From Charina bottae (Eukaryota > Chordata > Lepidosauria > Squamata > Charinaidae), in the NCBI GenBank assembly GCA_023362775.1, contig JALMGJ010000001.1:68232501-68296500 (forward strand): DNA of 64,000 bases. The letters are read 5' to 3'. The position numbers were made by a program, and so were the translations under genes. Shown piece by piece: positions 34,838 to 45,759 of the stretch (positions are counted from its first letter, which is position 1; each line of letters starts with the position of its first letter). The notes below the pieces were generated by a model. That model made no database searches. It saw only the letters and a program-made list of their open reading frames with translations, and was not told where the DNA came from.

Positions 34838-34951
34838 CTCAGGCAGGTGATTGTATCCTTTCCCATCTGATTTATTCCTTTCAAGTAGGAAAGAGTGTGA
34901 ATATTCTGTGACTTTTGATGGCTGAGGTGTTGCTACATGTTTGTCCAAATG
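34838..34951 (-). CDS. Candidate internal coding exon, product unknown
   Basis: On the minus strand a pyrimidine-rich acceptor (TGACTTTTTCTTTCAG) is followed by 114 bp (38 codons) and then by a consensus donor, GAG|GTAAGTTC. The frame is open throughout; the peptide starts HLDKHVATPQPSKV, continues EYSHSFLLERNKSD and ends YNHLPE. The length is divisible by three, so it could be included or skipped without a frame change. It overlaps no repeat. I do not recognise the protein, and no second minus-strand exon of equal quality was found within 64 kb, so flanking introns would be long. This is the best host-gene signal in the window. Confidence 0.5.
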
Positions 34952-35253
34952 CTGAAAGAAAAAGTCAAGAGGTTAAAGGGGAAATAACAAACTACTGCTA
35001 TAACTTTACATAACTGTTGGGACTCTGTTTTAACATGAACTAGAAGGGGATGAATAGGTCCGCTTTTATTGGTCAGTAAACATATTTGCACAATTTTAAT
35101 GGTGGGTTGGAACAGAGAGAACCATATTAATCTTATCAAAATTAATATGGTTAATATTAATTTATTAACATTAGAATCCTGATTCTGATGCTAAGGAAGA
35201 AAGTAATGTTAAAATGTATAGTCGAATGTAATGTTAAAACTTTAAAAACAGAG
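34952..35253. other. AT-rich non-coding, no feature
   Basis: Probable intron if the exon at 34838-34951 is real. No repeat recognised. Confidence 0.4.
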
Positions 35254-35263
35254 TACTAATTAC

Positions 35264-35425
35264 CACTTCGGTGGGGAGGTAACAGGGTTCCATGCGTGTC
35301 ATGCTGGCCACATGACCGTGGAAGCATCTTCGGACAACGCTGGCTCTTCGGCTAACAAACGGAGATGAGCACCGGCCCCTAGAGTCGGACACGACTGCAC
35401 AAATGTGCGGGGGGTACCTTTACCT

Positions 35426-35460
<35 letters not shown>

Positions 35461-35508
35461 TTCAGATTTATTCCCCGCCCATCTCCCATGCAAGGGACTT
35501 TTGACTTT
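35264..35508. mobile_element. Composite: Sauria-type SINE 3' part joined tail-to-tail to inverted LINE tail
   Basis: From the left: a 5'-truncated Sauria-type SINE in plus orientation (CCACTTCGGTGGGGAGG through GAGTCGGACACGACTGC and TACCTTTACCTTT), then (ATTT)n. After that comes a CR1/L2-group 3' end in minus orientation (ATTCCCCGCCCATCTCCCAT). The 10-bp TACTAATTAC occurs immediately outside both parts (35254-35263 and 35509-35518), and no second duplication is visible between them. Either both parts inserted together or the SINE landed exactly at the LINE tail junction. Confidence 0.7.
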
Positions 35509-35582
35509 TACTAATTACATGCTTATTTGTTTGTGACTAAAGCTGCTCAATTTCAATTGAGCAAAGGAATTACTACATCCTT

Positions 35583-35695
35583 CCCCAATCCTGGACACTC
35601 CAAGTGTGTTGAACTACAATGTTTATCATTCTCAGCTACTATGTCCATTGATTTATGGAAACTGTAGTCTAGTACATCTGGAGAGTGCAAGCAAA
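35583..35695. repeat. Palindromic MITE remnant
   Basis: CAAGTGTGTTGAACTACAAT at the left and AACTGTAGTCTAGTACATCT at the right are imperfect inverted arms of the class seen at 24690 and 37525. Confidence 0.5.
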
Positions 35696-36015
35696 TTCTC
35701 CATCTGCGCACTGTCTCTTCTTGATGGTGGATGGATGATGGTTGGTGGCAGGTTGCCAGACCCTGAAAATTCTGAAACCAGTCCTGCCATTGAGAAAACA
35801 CAAGTTAGAGCACACTCTGATTTTCCTCATCCATTTATTAGCATATTTATGGCTCAACTTTCTTCCAAGGAATTCAGGGTGCTATGTTTTAATCCCATTA
35901 AAGTTATCCTAAAAAAGAGGTAGAGTACAGCTGATCCTCCATAGAGATCCAGCAAGCTGTATGGATAAGTACAGATCTGGATCTGAAGGTATAGTCTCAC
36001 ATTCCCTAACTCAGT

Positions 36016-36128
36016 CTTCCCCGGTCTGGCATCCTCCAGACATGTTGGGACTTTACTTTTAGAGTTCTGAGTTGGGAATTATGGGAGCTGTAGACCCAAT
36101 GCAGCTGGAGGACACCAGGTTGGGGGAA
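36016..36128. repeat. Palindromic MITE remnant
   Basis: TCTGGCATCCTCCAGACATG and GCAGCTGGAGGACACCAGGT form inverted ends around GAATTATGGGAGCTGTAGAC. Confidence 0.6.
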
Positions 36129-37524
36129 ACTACTCCAACCATGTGATTTCAGTGACTTCCTCGGGTCTTTTTTTTCCTCCTCCATTGTAATGGGATAGGG
36201 AATGCATTCCCTGCTAACCCAGAGCAATACATCTCTGCTATTTTGAGGCACGTCACTTTTATAGTTGTTTTTATAAAATGCAAGCAGAGGCAAAAGAATG
36301 AGCTTTTTTTTTCTTGCTTGACATGCTTGTTTGCTGCCTATACTTATAACATAGAGGTTCATCCATGTAATGAAAGACTCCATTTTGTCTTTGTGCCTTG
36401 TTCTTTCTGCCATTTAGTTGTTGGGGATGGAGTGTGGCAAGCACTGGTAGGAGAGGTTACTCTCTCCCTAGCAGTTGGCTGTAAGCAATGCCAAGTTCTT
36501 GCCAAAGGTGCCCTAATCAGTAGCTCTGCTGCAGGCATCAACCTGCTGGAAGCTGGCATGCTGACGTTGGCAGGGTTGTCAAAGTCTTTGTCTAACACTC
36601 ATTTCTCCCTATCTGCTTCAGCGCAGAAATGCTGGCAGTTAAGCTCAGTTGCAGCCCTAAGTCAGAATAGTTCTCCTTGTTCATGAAAGAGGCGTTTAGA
36701 AGTGTCTTCATTCAGAAGAAGATAGATGAAGCTCATTAGATTCGGGTGACTTTCACAGCAGAAGTTGGCAAGCTTGAATTAGAAGGCAAAAAAGAGAAAA
36801 AGAAATTCTAATTTCCATTTGGAACTTGCTTATTTTTTAAATCCACATAAGTAAAGTTATGGCATCTGCCCACCATCTTATAACCACCATTGTTTTTCTT
36901 GTTTTTCCTTATCTTGCCCCCAACAATAAATTTCAGAAGAGAAGACTGAGAGGGAGTATCAATGTGAAATAGTTCAAAATGGTTCTGTAAAAAGACTCAC
37001 TGGAATAAGAGAGCCTTGGTTGTCTACATAAAAGCACCATGACCACTTGCCCTACTTTACAAAGGACAGTCCTCTGTTAGAGGGCTGACAGGACAAAGTG
37101 AGCACACATTTGCATAGAATGTGCATATAGTGTTTGATATGTATCAATGCAAATTTAGAAATAATTATTATAGTGAAATGGCAGCCAAATATCTCTTATC
37201 ACAATGTGTTATGGCCAAGGGCAGGTCTACGGTATGTTAACCACTTCTCTTAAGGATCCAATACGCATGTCCCAACTTGTCCTTCCATCAGGATGCTCTC
37301 TTTTCCTTTGACTGCTTTTATGGTGGTTCTTTTGGAGAATCACCGCTTCAGGATGTCACAAAACCCTAACTCATTTTCTTAATTCATGATTATCAGGTAG
37401 AGTTTAAACAAAATAGGAATTGAGCAAGGGCATAAAGTGTTGGGAACTGTTGCTCCCAGTTATTGTAACTGAGTTGTAATGCACTTAAGAGCAATTATTT
37501 CTTTAACCCTAATTTTTAAATCCA
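36129..37524. other. No gene recognised
   Basis: The longest plus-strand frame (36243-36686) has an acceptor-like site near 36416 but no recognisable domain. I do not call a gene. Confidence 0.4.
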
Positions 37525-37640
37525 GTGTTCCTCATTCTAAACCATCCAGATATTTTAGAATACAATCCCCAAAATCCAGTTGCTGTGCTGATCGGGGATG
37601 ATAGGAGTTGTAACCTAGCACATTTAGAGAGCACAAAACT
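37525..37640. repeat. Palindromic MITE remnant
   Basis: ATCCAGATATTTTAGAATAC, AATCCCCAAAATCCAG and GGATGATAGGAGTTGTAACC are a diverged member of the same imperfect palindromic class. Confidence 0.5.
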
Positions 37641-38470
37641 GAGAAGGCTGAGGTCAACTATCATCAAAACAACAAGCTGCATATTGCCCTTCTGTGAAAT
37701 GATTAGGAATTCCTATCATTCTTCAGCATTTTGTTATAGCAGGGGCTCAGATCAGATGAATCCTCTGCTTTTCAGAGGCCCAGCAGTTTAATTTGAAATG
37801 GGGCCAGGGAATCTCCAAGCAAATTTTACTTCCAGCATTAATAGGCAGATCTGTGAGGTAGGTTTCAGTTGGGTTCTATTATTGCAAGAAGAACCCTTAA
37901 CCCTACAATAGCAAATGTTAAAACCATCTGTTGCTGCATTATGACTCAGTGCAGCAAGAATTACATGCCAAACTGTTCTAAAAAAAATATCTTTTTATAA
38001 ATCTGGGTCAGACTTTATCTAAAACCTTTAAAAAACTTAAATTTAACCATAGTGGCTGGCAGAATAAAGAACATTAAACGTCCACAAGAATTCCATGAAT
38101 CATCCTTTGCTTTAGAAATTAAATGTGTTGTGCTTAGGGCTTTGCTTATTCTACAGTTCTGTTGAAGTTTTTACATGGGGCAGAAGTTCCGTTTTATCCT
38201 TATTTTTTTTTCCTTTAAAAAATGTCCTCATGGTTTTAAAGATCAGCTTGAATAGATGAGATGGTAATATTGATGGTTAGTTTGGTCTCCCTTTCATTTT
38301 TGCAAAAAGCAGCATGGTAGAACCCAAGTTTGGGTCAGCACGATGGCACTGATGGAGGTGGAGGGTTAACTCTTTCCTCCCCAGGCTTTTTCCCAATGAA
38401 AGTGTATGCACATGCCGAGAGAAAGACCTGGCTGCTCCTGCTCTCAGAAAGAAAAAGCAATGGAATACAG
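37641..38470. other. No gene recognised
   Basis: There is no supported gene or repeat before the LINE target duplication at 38471. Confidence 0.4.
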
Positions 38471-38484
38471 AATGTAAAGGGCAA

Positions 38485-39322
38485 TGCTTGGGGGTCCTCC
38501 TAGACTCACGACTCCTGCTCGAAGAGCAGGTGGCAGCCGTGGCCAGGAGGGCCTTTGCACAGCTTTGGCTTGTGCGCCAGTTGCGCCCCTTCCTGGATCG
38601 AGAGGCCCTCCGAATAGTCACTCATGCCCTTGTCATCTCTCATATAGATTATTGCAACACGCTCTACATGGGGCTACCCTTGAAGAGTATCCGGAAGCTT
38701 CAGCTGGTCCAAAATGCAGCCGCTCGAGTGGTTATGGGTGCGAGAAGATCAGCACATGTAACACCACTGCTCCGCGAGCTGCATTGGGTACCAGTTTGCT
38801 TCCGGGTCCAATTCAAGGTGTTGGTTATCACCTTTAAAGCCCTACATGGCATGGGGCCAGGCTATCTGAGGGACCGTCTCATCCCGATTGCATCTACCCG
38901 CCCCACCCGGTCATGCAGGGAGGGCATGCTGCAGACCCCGTCAACAAAGGAATTCCATCTAGCGGGGTCCAGGAGGCATGCCTTCTCTGCGATAGCGCCC
39001 GCCCTGTGGAACATCCTGCCCCCAGAGGTGAGGCAGGCGCCCTCTCTCTTGGCCTTTAGGAAGTCCCTAAAAACCTGGTTCTGCCGCCTGGCGTGGGACA
39101 AAGGTAGAGATAGTTCCTCCTGGGGGTGGTTAGTTTAATAATGACCTCCTTTTAAGATCCTACCATCCTCTGGATTTTTATATTCTTATTTATTGTACTG
39201 TTTATTGTATTTTAATGATTATTGATTTTTAATCTTAATTTTAACATTTATTGTAAACCGCCCAGAGTCTACCGTGGTAGAGATGGGCGGTGATAAATTT
39301 GATTAATAAATAAATAAATAAA
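38485..39322 (+). pseudogene. CR1/L2-group LINE, 838 bp, with perfect 14-bp target duplication
   Basis: A single open frame (about 38488-39138, 216 codons) encodes the C-terminal reverse transcriptase region. Recognisable parts are VLLDSRLLLEEQVAAVARRA, DYCNTLYMGLP, HVTPLLRELHWVPVCFRVQF and ALWNILPPEVRQAP. The catalytic YADD lies upstream and is lost by 5' truncation. The 3' end is GTAAACCGCCCAGAGTC, GATGGGCGGTGATAAATT and an (AATA)n tail. AATGTAAAGGGCAA flanks it at 38471-38484 and 39323-39336. The intact partial frame and perfect duplication suggest a fairly recent insertion; it cannot move by itself. Confidence 0.9.
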
Positions 39323-39336
39323 AATGTAAAGGGCAA

Positions 39337-39734
39337 AGGATTCCATTATAGGTCTCCATCAGTCATCTAGTTTGACTTCTCAGAATTGGGTTTAAACAAG
39401 CTTTTAGGTGATTTCTGGAGAGTGATTCTAAGGGCCTGTATAATTCCTTATATCTTCTATGACTGGCAGAGGCAGGAGTAGTTATGCAAAAAAGAAAGTC
39501 TTTGGAAACCTAATGAATGTAAATAAAACCATATGACAAGCATGCATTTATGCATCTGTTAGCAAGAAAGATGTCTCATCAGAAGGCAGAAAGGGTTGGG
39601 AGAAACCTGACTTTTCCTCCATAAGAATGTAGCCCAAATGCCTTCTCCCAAAGAGCTACTGGTTCCAGAGTTTACCTAACATACCATGTAGTCTAAGGTC
39701 AATTATGCAGAAGGAACTGCTGAAACATTAGGAG
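39337..39734. other. No gene recognised
   Basis: Spacer between two transposon insertions, with no feature. Confidence 0.4.
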
Positions 39735-39943
39735 GTTTAAGGTAGACTGACCATATTTCAGGATGGCAAAACGGGACGGGGTCTTATGTAATATTCCGTA
39801 TTCATGAAAAAGACAGGGGTCCCCACCCCCTGGTCCACGCGATTGGCTCCCGCCCGCAAACCCCGCCCCCGGGTCTGAAAAACGGGACAAAATTGAGATT
39901 TTTATGAAAACGACGGGACAGTTGAAAAATGCTTAAAAAACGG

Positions 39944-40908
39944 CGAAAGATTTATACGATCTGAAGAGAAACCAGAGTATAAAACGGGGCTCTGCAGCAG
40001 CTGTGATTCTAAAAGATAAGTAGCTGGCCCGACCAGGCTTTTAGTCACTTTTTTTTACTTTTAAACATTATTATTTTTTTATTAAGTGCTAAGATTTGTA
40101 TCTGGACTTGATTTATATTTGCTGGTGCTATATTTTTTTCTTGTTAATGGAAGAATAAACGGTGGGAAGAGAAGCTAAGTGGCTTTGCTAGAAGTGAAAG
40201 TGACTTTTACTATTATTTCAGTTTGGTTTGAGTTTTTTACTTATGGACAACTATTGGTATTTCTATTTTTGTTCTCTGGAATACTATATTAAAGCTTGGA
40301 TTTAAATGGAGTGATTAATACTTTATTTTTTAAGATTTTGATGTTGGGATTACTGAACCCTATTAAAAACTCTTTTATATATACAAGTTCCTCTTTTTCT
40401 TTTTGAACTTTGAACTCTGTTTGGATTTATTTTTCTGAAAAAGTCAAGTTATTTAACGTTTAATTTGGATTATTGGATTATTATATGGAAAGTAGAGGCT
40501 TTTTTACATGTCTCTAGCAACATTTTTTCTTTTTGACTTGTGGTTGGATTGAAGAATTACAAGTGGGAAGGTGAAACCCTGGGAATATTTACTATTCTTA
40601 TCTTTGATTTTGACTACAGGAGAACAAAAAGTCCTAGGCTTTTATCCTTTGAAACACTGTGGACTTTTATATATAAGGGATTATAAATGACCTAAGAGGA
40701 AAATTTTTAAAGGAGCCTAGTTCTCTCTTTCTTTTTCCTTAACCTTTTGGATATTTGTTTTTTCACCTTTTCTTTTTTCTTTTTATTATTTGTAAAAGAA
40801 TTTTTAATTTTTTTTTTAATTTTTTCCCCTTTTTTAAATAATTTTTGTTATATTGTTATATGGTGCTTTTTCCCCTTTTCTCCCTTTTTTCTTCTTTTTT
40901 GCAGGGCT
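39944..40908 (+). promoter_or_regulatory. L1 5' UTR, presumed internal promoter
   Basis: This is the ~965-bp leader of the L1. L1 leaders normally carry an RNA polymerase II promoter, but no specific factor sites are asserted here. The last ~190 bp are extremely T-rich and end TTTTTTGCAGGGCT just before the ORF1 ATG, which resembles a strong splice acceptor. Confidence 0.5.
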
Positions 40909-41969
40909 ATGGCGTCTTTGGGAACGAGACGGGCGGAGAAGGAGAAGAAGAAGGAGACTGGAGGACCACCTATTGATTCTGCTACACCTGCTACATCTGC
41001 CTCAGAAGCTTTATTACCAGAAATGAAAAAGATATTAGAAGCTGTTGCAACACTAAATAAGAAAATGGATGATCAGAATACAGCAATAAATAAGAAAATG
41101 GATGATCAGAATACAGCAATAAATAAGAAAATGGATGACCAGAATACAGCAATAAATAAGAAAATGGATGACTCCACGAAGCAGATGGAAGATCAGATTA
41201 CAGCATTAGACAAAAAAATGGACGATATGAAGAAAGAAATAACCTGAGAGATTAAGCAAGATTTTAAAAAAGAAATTCAAACAGTTAAGGAAGTGGTCAA
41301 TTCTCTGTCAGGAGAACTTAAAGATACGCAAAGCCAGATGCAAAAATTAGAAGATAAATCAGAATATGCTATTAAAGAGATTGAACATAATCTAGATATC
41401 ACAGCTTTAGCAGAAATGAGAGAGAAGGAGCACATCTTGAGATTTAGAGCAATTCCAGAACAAGTAGATGAAAATGTGAGAGAAAGGATGACTTTTGAAT
41501 TAGCTAAATTTTTGGAGACAAGAGAACAAGATTTAGATTTGGAGATAGACAAGATATTCAGAGTAAACTCACGTTATGCTAAGGAAAGAAAAGTCCCTAG
41601 AGACATATTGATATATTTCGTAAGAAAAGTGACAAAAGAGCAAATCTTAAGGAAGCATTATAATACTAGATTAAATATAGAAGGGAAGGAAATAATTGTA
41701 TTAAAAGAAATTCCCTTGAGAATAATTAGGAAAAGAAAAGACTATTCTTTCCTTACAGACAAATTAAGGCAACATAGTATTTCATTCAGATGGAAAAATT
41801 GGAAGGCGTATCGTTTGAGTTTAAAGGACAGAGATTCAAAATAACTTCCATTTTAAAAGCAAAAGCTTTTTTAGAGAAATACAAGAAAGAAATGGGTTTA
41901 CCAGAAGGAGTAAAGACAAAGAGAAGACTGAAGATCTATCTGAGAAAGGAGCTACAGGTGTGGACTTAA
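40909..41969 (+). pseudogene. L1 ORF1 (RNA-binding protein), broken
   Basis: ORF1p normally forms trimers through a coiled coil and binds L1 RNA. The frame starts MASLGTRRAEKEKKKETGG. It then shows an 11-residue unit NKKMDDQNTAI repeated about four times from 41056 to 41187, a hendecad coiled-coil pattern. Next come an RRM-like part (about 41430-41580, ILRFRAIPEQVDENVRE) and a C-terminal domain (GLPEGVKTKRRLKIYLRKEL). Two breaks are visible: an in-frame TGA at 41245-41247, and a shift of one frame near 41795-41802, after which the C terminus continues to TAA at 41967-41969. I place the start at 40909 rather than at upstream ATGs because those lie in T-rich leader. Confidence 0.8.
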
Positions 41970-41997
41970 CAAAGGGATTTTAAAGAATAAAACACCA

Positions 41998-44900
41998 ATG
42001 GAACTTAAATATCTGACATGGAATATTAATGGAGCCAATGCTCCACAAAAAAGAAGAAAGATATTTCATTTTTTGAAAAAACAGAAATTGGACATAAGTT
42101 GTTTACAAGAGACTCATATTTGTAAAAAAGATACTAAATATTTGATTCAAAAACAGCTTGGAGAAGAATTTATTTCGGCTGGATATAAAAAAACTAAAGG
42201 GGTAGTCTTATATGTACAACCAAAGTTAAACCCAAAATTGATATTAGCTGATGAAGAGGGTCGATACATTGTAGTAGAAATTAACATACAAGGAACTAAA
42301 ACACTGATAGTTGGACTTTATGCACCGAATATGGATAAAGGAGTATTTTATAAAAACCTGATGGATAAACTTTTGGACTTAACTTATGACAATTGGTGTT
42401 TTATGGGGGATTGGAATGGGGTAATTTACCCCAGATTGGATAGACAGTCACAAAAAGAAGTGAAGCAAACACAGGGAAAATTGCCACAAACATTTTTCGA
42501 TTTGAAAGAGATGTTGGATTTACAAGACATTTGGAGATGTATGAATGGGACTTCCAGAGAATTTACATATTATTCAGAGAGATTTAAATCACATTCTAGA
42601 ATAGATATGATTTTGATATCTAAAAATTTGATGATGGATATTAACAAAGTCGATATATTACCTAAGACTTTATCAGATCATAATCCAGTAATGTTGACTC
42701 TTAAAGGGAAACGGAATGTATTTAGATGGAGATTGAATGAGTCACTACTACGGAATAATGATGTAGTTGATGTATGCAAAAAAAAATTAAGAGAATATTT
42801 TCAATTTAATTTGAACAAAGGGACTAATATTCAAACTGTATGGGAAGCCAGTAAAGCATATATGAGGGGTTATTTTATTCAATACAATGCTCAAATGAGG
42901 AAGAAAAAACAAAAAAGAATTCAATTGATTTTAGATGAAATTAAAAGTAAAGAGTTAGATTTGAGAGATAAACCAATGGATGACACTTTGCTTACTCAAA
43001 TTAAATTTCTACAAAAGCAAATATCAATGATATTAACTCAAGAGATAGAGACTCAAATGAAATTTACAAAACAAAAATATTTTGAATATGCAAATAAACC
43101 AGGTAGATGGCTGGCTTATAAATTGAGGAAACAAAGACAAAAGAATTTGATTACTAATATTCAACATGAAGGAAAAACTCTGGTGAATAATATGGACATT
43201 CAAAAAACCTTTCATGACTATTATTCTAAATTATATAAAAAACAAGATGTCAACTTGGATGAGATTGAAGAATATTTGAATAAACAAAAACTAACTGTTC
43301 TTAATGACCAACAAAGATTGACATTAAATAATGTTATAACAAAAGAAGAATTGATAAAAGCTTTTAAGAAAATTAGTAGTGGAAAAGCTCCTGGACCGGA
43401 TGGATTGTCAGCAGCCTACTATAAATGTTTTGAAGAGGATTTATGTTTACCTTTGCAGAAGACTATGAATTCTATTTTGGAAACAGGAATTATGCCTGAA
43501 ACTTGGAAAGAAGCACATATAACATTGATACCCAAAGAACAACAGGATTTAACATTAACTAAAAATTACAGACCAATATCTTTATTGAATAATGACTATA
43601 AGATATTTACAACGATATTAGCAGAAAGAATGAAGAATATACTTAAGGATTTTATTCATCAAGACCAAGCTGGTTTTCTACCCAAGAGGCAAATTCATGA
43701 CAATGTCCGAAACATAGTAGACGTAATTGAATATTTGGATCAACACTATGATAAACAAGCTGCCTTGATATTTATTGATGCTGAAAAAGCCTTTGACAAC
43801 TTAAATTGGCCTTTTATGTTCAAAGTTTTGGAAAATATGAATTTTGGAGGAAATTTTATAAAATGGATTAAATCAATATATACTCCACAATTTGCCAAAA
43901 TAATTGTTAATGGTGAATTTAGTAAGCCATGTGAAATACAAAAAGGTACTAGACAAGGTTGTCCATTATCTCCACTTTTGTTTATATTGGTATTAGAGGT
44001 TTTACTTAGAGATATTAGACAAGATGATGGTATCCATGGTATTAAAGTTAAAAAAGAAGTTTATAAACTAAGAGCATTTGCTGACGACCTAGTCATTACT
44101 TTGGAGAATCCAATAGAAGGAATTGAAATATTAATACAGAAACTAAAAGACTTTGGGTCGCTAGCAGGGTTCAAAGTGAATTTACAGAAGACAAAAGTTT
44201 TGACCAAAAATATGGATTACCACCAACAAGAGAAATTGAAAGAAATAACAGGATATTCAATGGAAGAAAAAGTAAAATATTTGGGAGTATATTTAACAAC
44301 TAAAAATGTTAAGCTGTTTAAGAATAATTATATTCCACTTTGGATGGATATTAAAAAAGATTTGGAACATTGGGAAAAACTGCAATTATCATTATTAGGT
44401 AGAATTTCAGCAATTAAAATGAATGTTTTGCCAAGAATTTTATATCTTTTTCAAGCACTACCTATATTGGCATCAGAAGAACCTTTTAAACAATGGCAGC
44501 GAGATATTTCTAAGTTTATTTGGCAAGGGAAAAAACCAAGAGTAAAATATAAAGTCTTGCAAGACTCTAAAGAAAGAGGAGGACTAGGTCTACCGGATTT
44601 GAAATTATATTATGCTGCTTGTTGCTTGGTTTGGATTAAAGAATGGATAGTTTTGAAAAATGAAAAATTATTGAATTTGGAAGGACATGAATTAAGATAT
44701 GGATGGCATGGATATTTGTGGTACGATAAAGTTAAAGTTAATGTGGACTTTAAAAACCATTATATTAGAAGATCCTTGTTAAGAATCTGGAATAAATATA
44801 AATTAATCTTATGTCATAAAAGACCCTTATGGATTTCTACACAAGAAGCATTTTACAGAACAGAAGTAAGAAATAAAGATAAATGGTTAACCTACAAAGA

Positions 44901-45759
44901 CTTTTTAAAGAAAGAACAAGGACAATATATAATTAAATCAGTGGAAGAATTGGTATCAGAGGGATACAGTTTTCAATGGCTTTCATATATGCAGCTCGTA
45001 GAGAAATTTAAACTAGATAAGAAAGACCTTGAATTTGAACAAACCAAATCGGAATTTGAGATACAACTATGTGAGACAGATGATCATCTAATTGCAAAAA
45101 TGTATAAATTATTGTTAAAAGGTGAAATGGTAGAGGAACAAGTTAAAGACTGTATGATTAAATGGGCTAAAAATATTGGCCATAATATTCAAATGCAACA
45201 ATGGGAAGATATGTGGACCAAAGGGTTAAAATTTACTTTGTGTTATAATTTAAAAGAAAACTTTTATAAGATGATGTACAGATGGTATATGACCCCACAA
45301 AAACTTTCTAAAATGTATGGAAATGTTTCCAACTTATGTTGGAAATGTAAAAAAAAAGAGGGGTCTTTTTACCATATGTGGTGGACATGTGAGACTGCAA
45401 AGAAATTTTGGACTCAAATACATGCATTGATGCAAAATATATTACAAATTCGAGTTCCATTCAAACCGGAATTTTTCTTACTGGGAATAATTGATGGACA
45501 ACCTGGGAAGCAATTTACAAGGATTATGCAATACATGATTACAGCAGCAAGACTTATTTTTGCACAAAATTGGAAAAACCAGATATCGCCTACGATACAA
45601 GATTGGATGTTAAAATTGATGGATATGGCAGAGAATGATAAACTGACATGTTTATTAAAAGAAAATCCAAATAATTATTTCCTTAAAGAGTGGAAACCAT
45701 TAACTGACTATTTACAAGATGCGGGAGGGGCAAAGCTTATATGGGGATTTGAAGATTAA
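41998..45759 (+). CDS. L1 ORF2 endonuclease/reverse transcriptase, intact 1253 aa
   Basis: ORF2p nicks target DNA and copies L1 RNA by target-primed reverse transcription. The N-terminal APE-type endonuclease shows WNINGA (8-13), QETH (37-40), GDWN (137-140) and SDH (226-228). The reverse transcriptase has GKAPGPDG near 462, NYRPISL, a FIDAEKAFD motif, TRQGCPLSPLLF and the catalytic FADD at 694-697. The C terminus carries the L1 cysteine-histidine motif (CWKC at 1114-1117, H1126, C1131). The length is typical for L1 ORF2 and no stop or frameshift is seen. ORF1 upstream is broken, so the copy is probably not autonomous now, although ORF2 enzyme activity is plausible. Confidence 0.95.
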   Translation: MELKYLTWNINGANAPQKRRKIFHFLKKQKLDISCLQETHICKKDTKYLIQKQLGEEFISAGYKKTKGVVLYVQPKLNPKLILADEEGRYIVVEINIQGTKTLIVGLYAPNMDKGVFYKNLMDKLLDLTYDNWCFMGDWNGVIYPRLDRQSQKEVKQTQGKLPQTFFDLKEMLDLQDIWRCMNGTSREFTYYSERFKSHSRIDMILISKNLMMDINKVDILPKTLSDHNPVMLTLKGKRNVFRWRLNESLLRNNDVVDVCKKKLREYFQFNLNKGTNIQTVWEASKAYMRGYFIQYNAQMRKKKQKRIQLILDEIKSKELDLRDKPMDDTLLTQIKFLQKQISMILTQEIETQMKFTKQKYFEYANKPGRWLAYKLRKQRQKNLITNIQHEGKTLVNNMDIQKTFHDYYSKLYKKQDVNLDEIEEYLNKQKLTVLNDQQRLTLNNVITKEELIKAFKKISSGKAPGPDGLSAAYYKCFEEDLCLPLQKTMNSILETGIMPETWKEAHITLIPKEQQDLTLTKNYRPISLLNNDYKIFTTILAERMKNILKDFIHQDQAGFLPKRQIHDNVRNIVDVIEYLDQHYDKQAALIFIDAEKAFDNLNWPFMFKVLENMNFGGNFIKWIKSIYTPQFAKIIVNGEFSKPCEIQKGTRQGCPLSPLLFILVLEVLLRDIRQDDGIHGIKVKKEVYKLRAFADDLVITLENPIEGIEILIQKLKDFGSLAGFKVNLQKTKVLTKNMDYHQQEKLKEITGYSMEEKVKYLGVYLTTKNVKLFKNNYIPLWMDIKKDLEHWEKLQLSLLGRISAIKMNVLPRILYLFQALPILASEEPFKQWQRDISKFIWQGKKPRVKYKVLQDSKERGGLGLPDLKLYYAACCLVWIKEWIVLKNEKLLNLEGHELRYGWHGYLWYDKVKVNVDFKNHYIRRSLLRIWNKYKLILCHKRPLWISTQEAFYRTEVRNKDKWLTYKDFLKKEQGQYIIKSVEELVSEGYSFQWLSYMQLVEKFKLDKKDLEFEQTKSEFEIQLCETDDHLIAKMYKLLLKGEMVEEQVKDCMIKWAKNIGHNIQMQQWEDMWTKGLKFTLCYNLKENFYKMMYRWYMTPQKLSKMYGNVSNLCWKCKKKEGSFYHMWWTCETAKKFWTQIHALMQNILQIRVPFKPEFFLLGIIDGQPGKQFTRIMQYMITAARLIFAQNWKNQISPTIQDWMLKLMDMAENDKLTCLLKENPNNYFLKEWKPLTDYLQDAGGAKLIWGFED

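Noticed and set aside
36243..36686. 147-codon plus-strand frame
   Set aside because: There are no motifs, no donor and ordinary composition; such frames are expected by chance in 64 kb.
40747..40908. Phe-rich N-terminal extension upstream of L1 ORF1
   Set aside because: It translates the T-rich leader; the ORF1 protein starts convincingly at the ATG at 40909.
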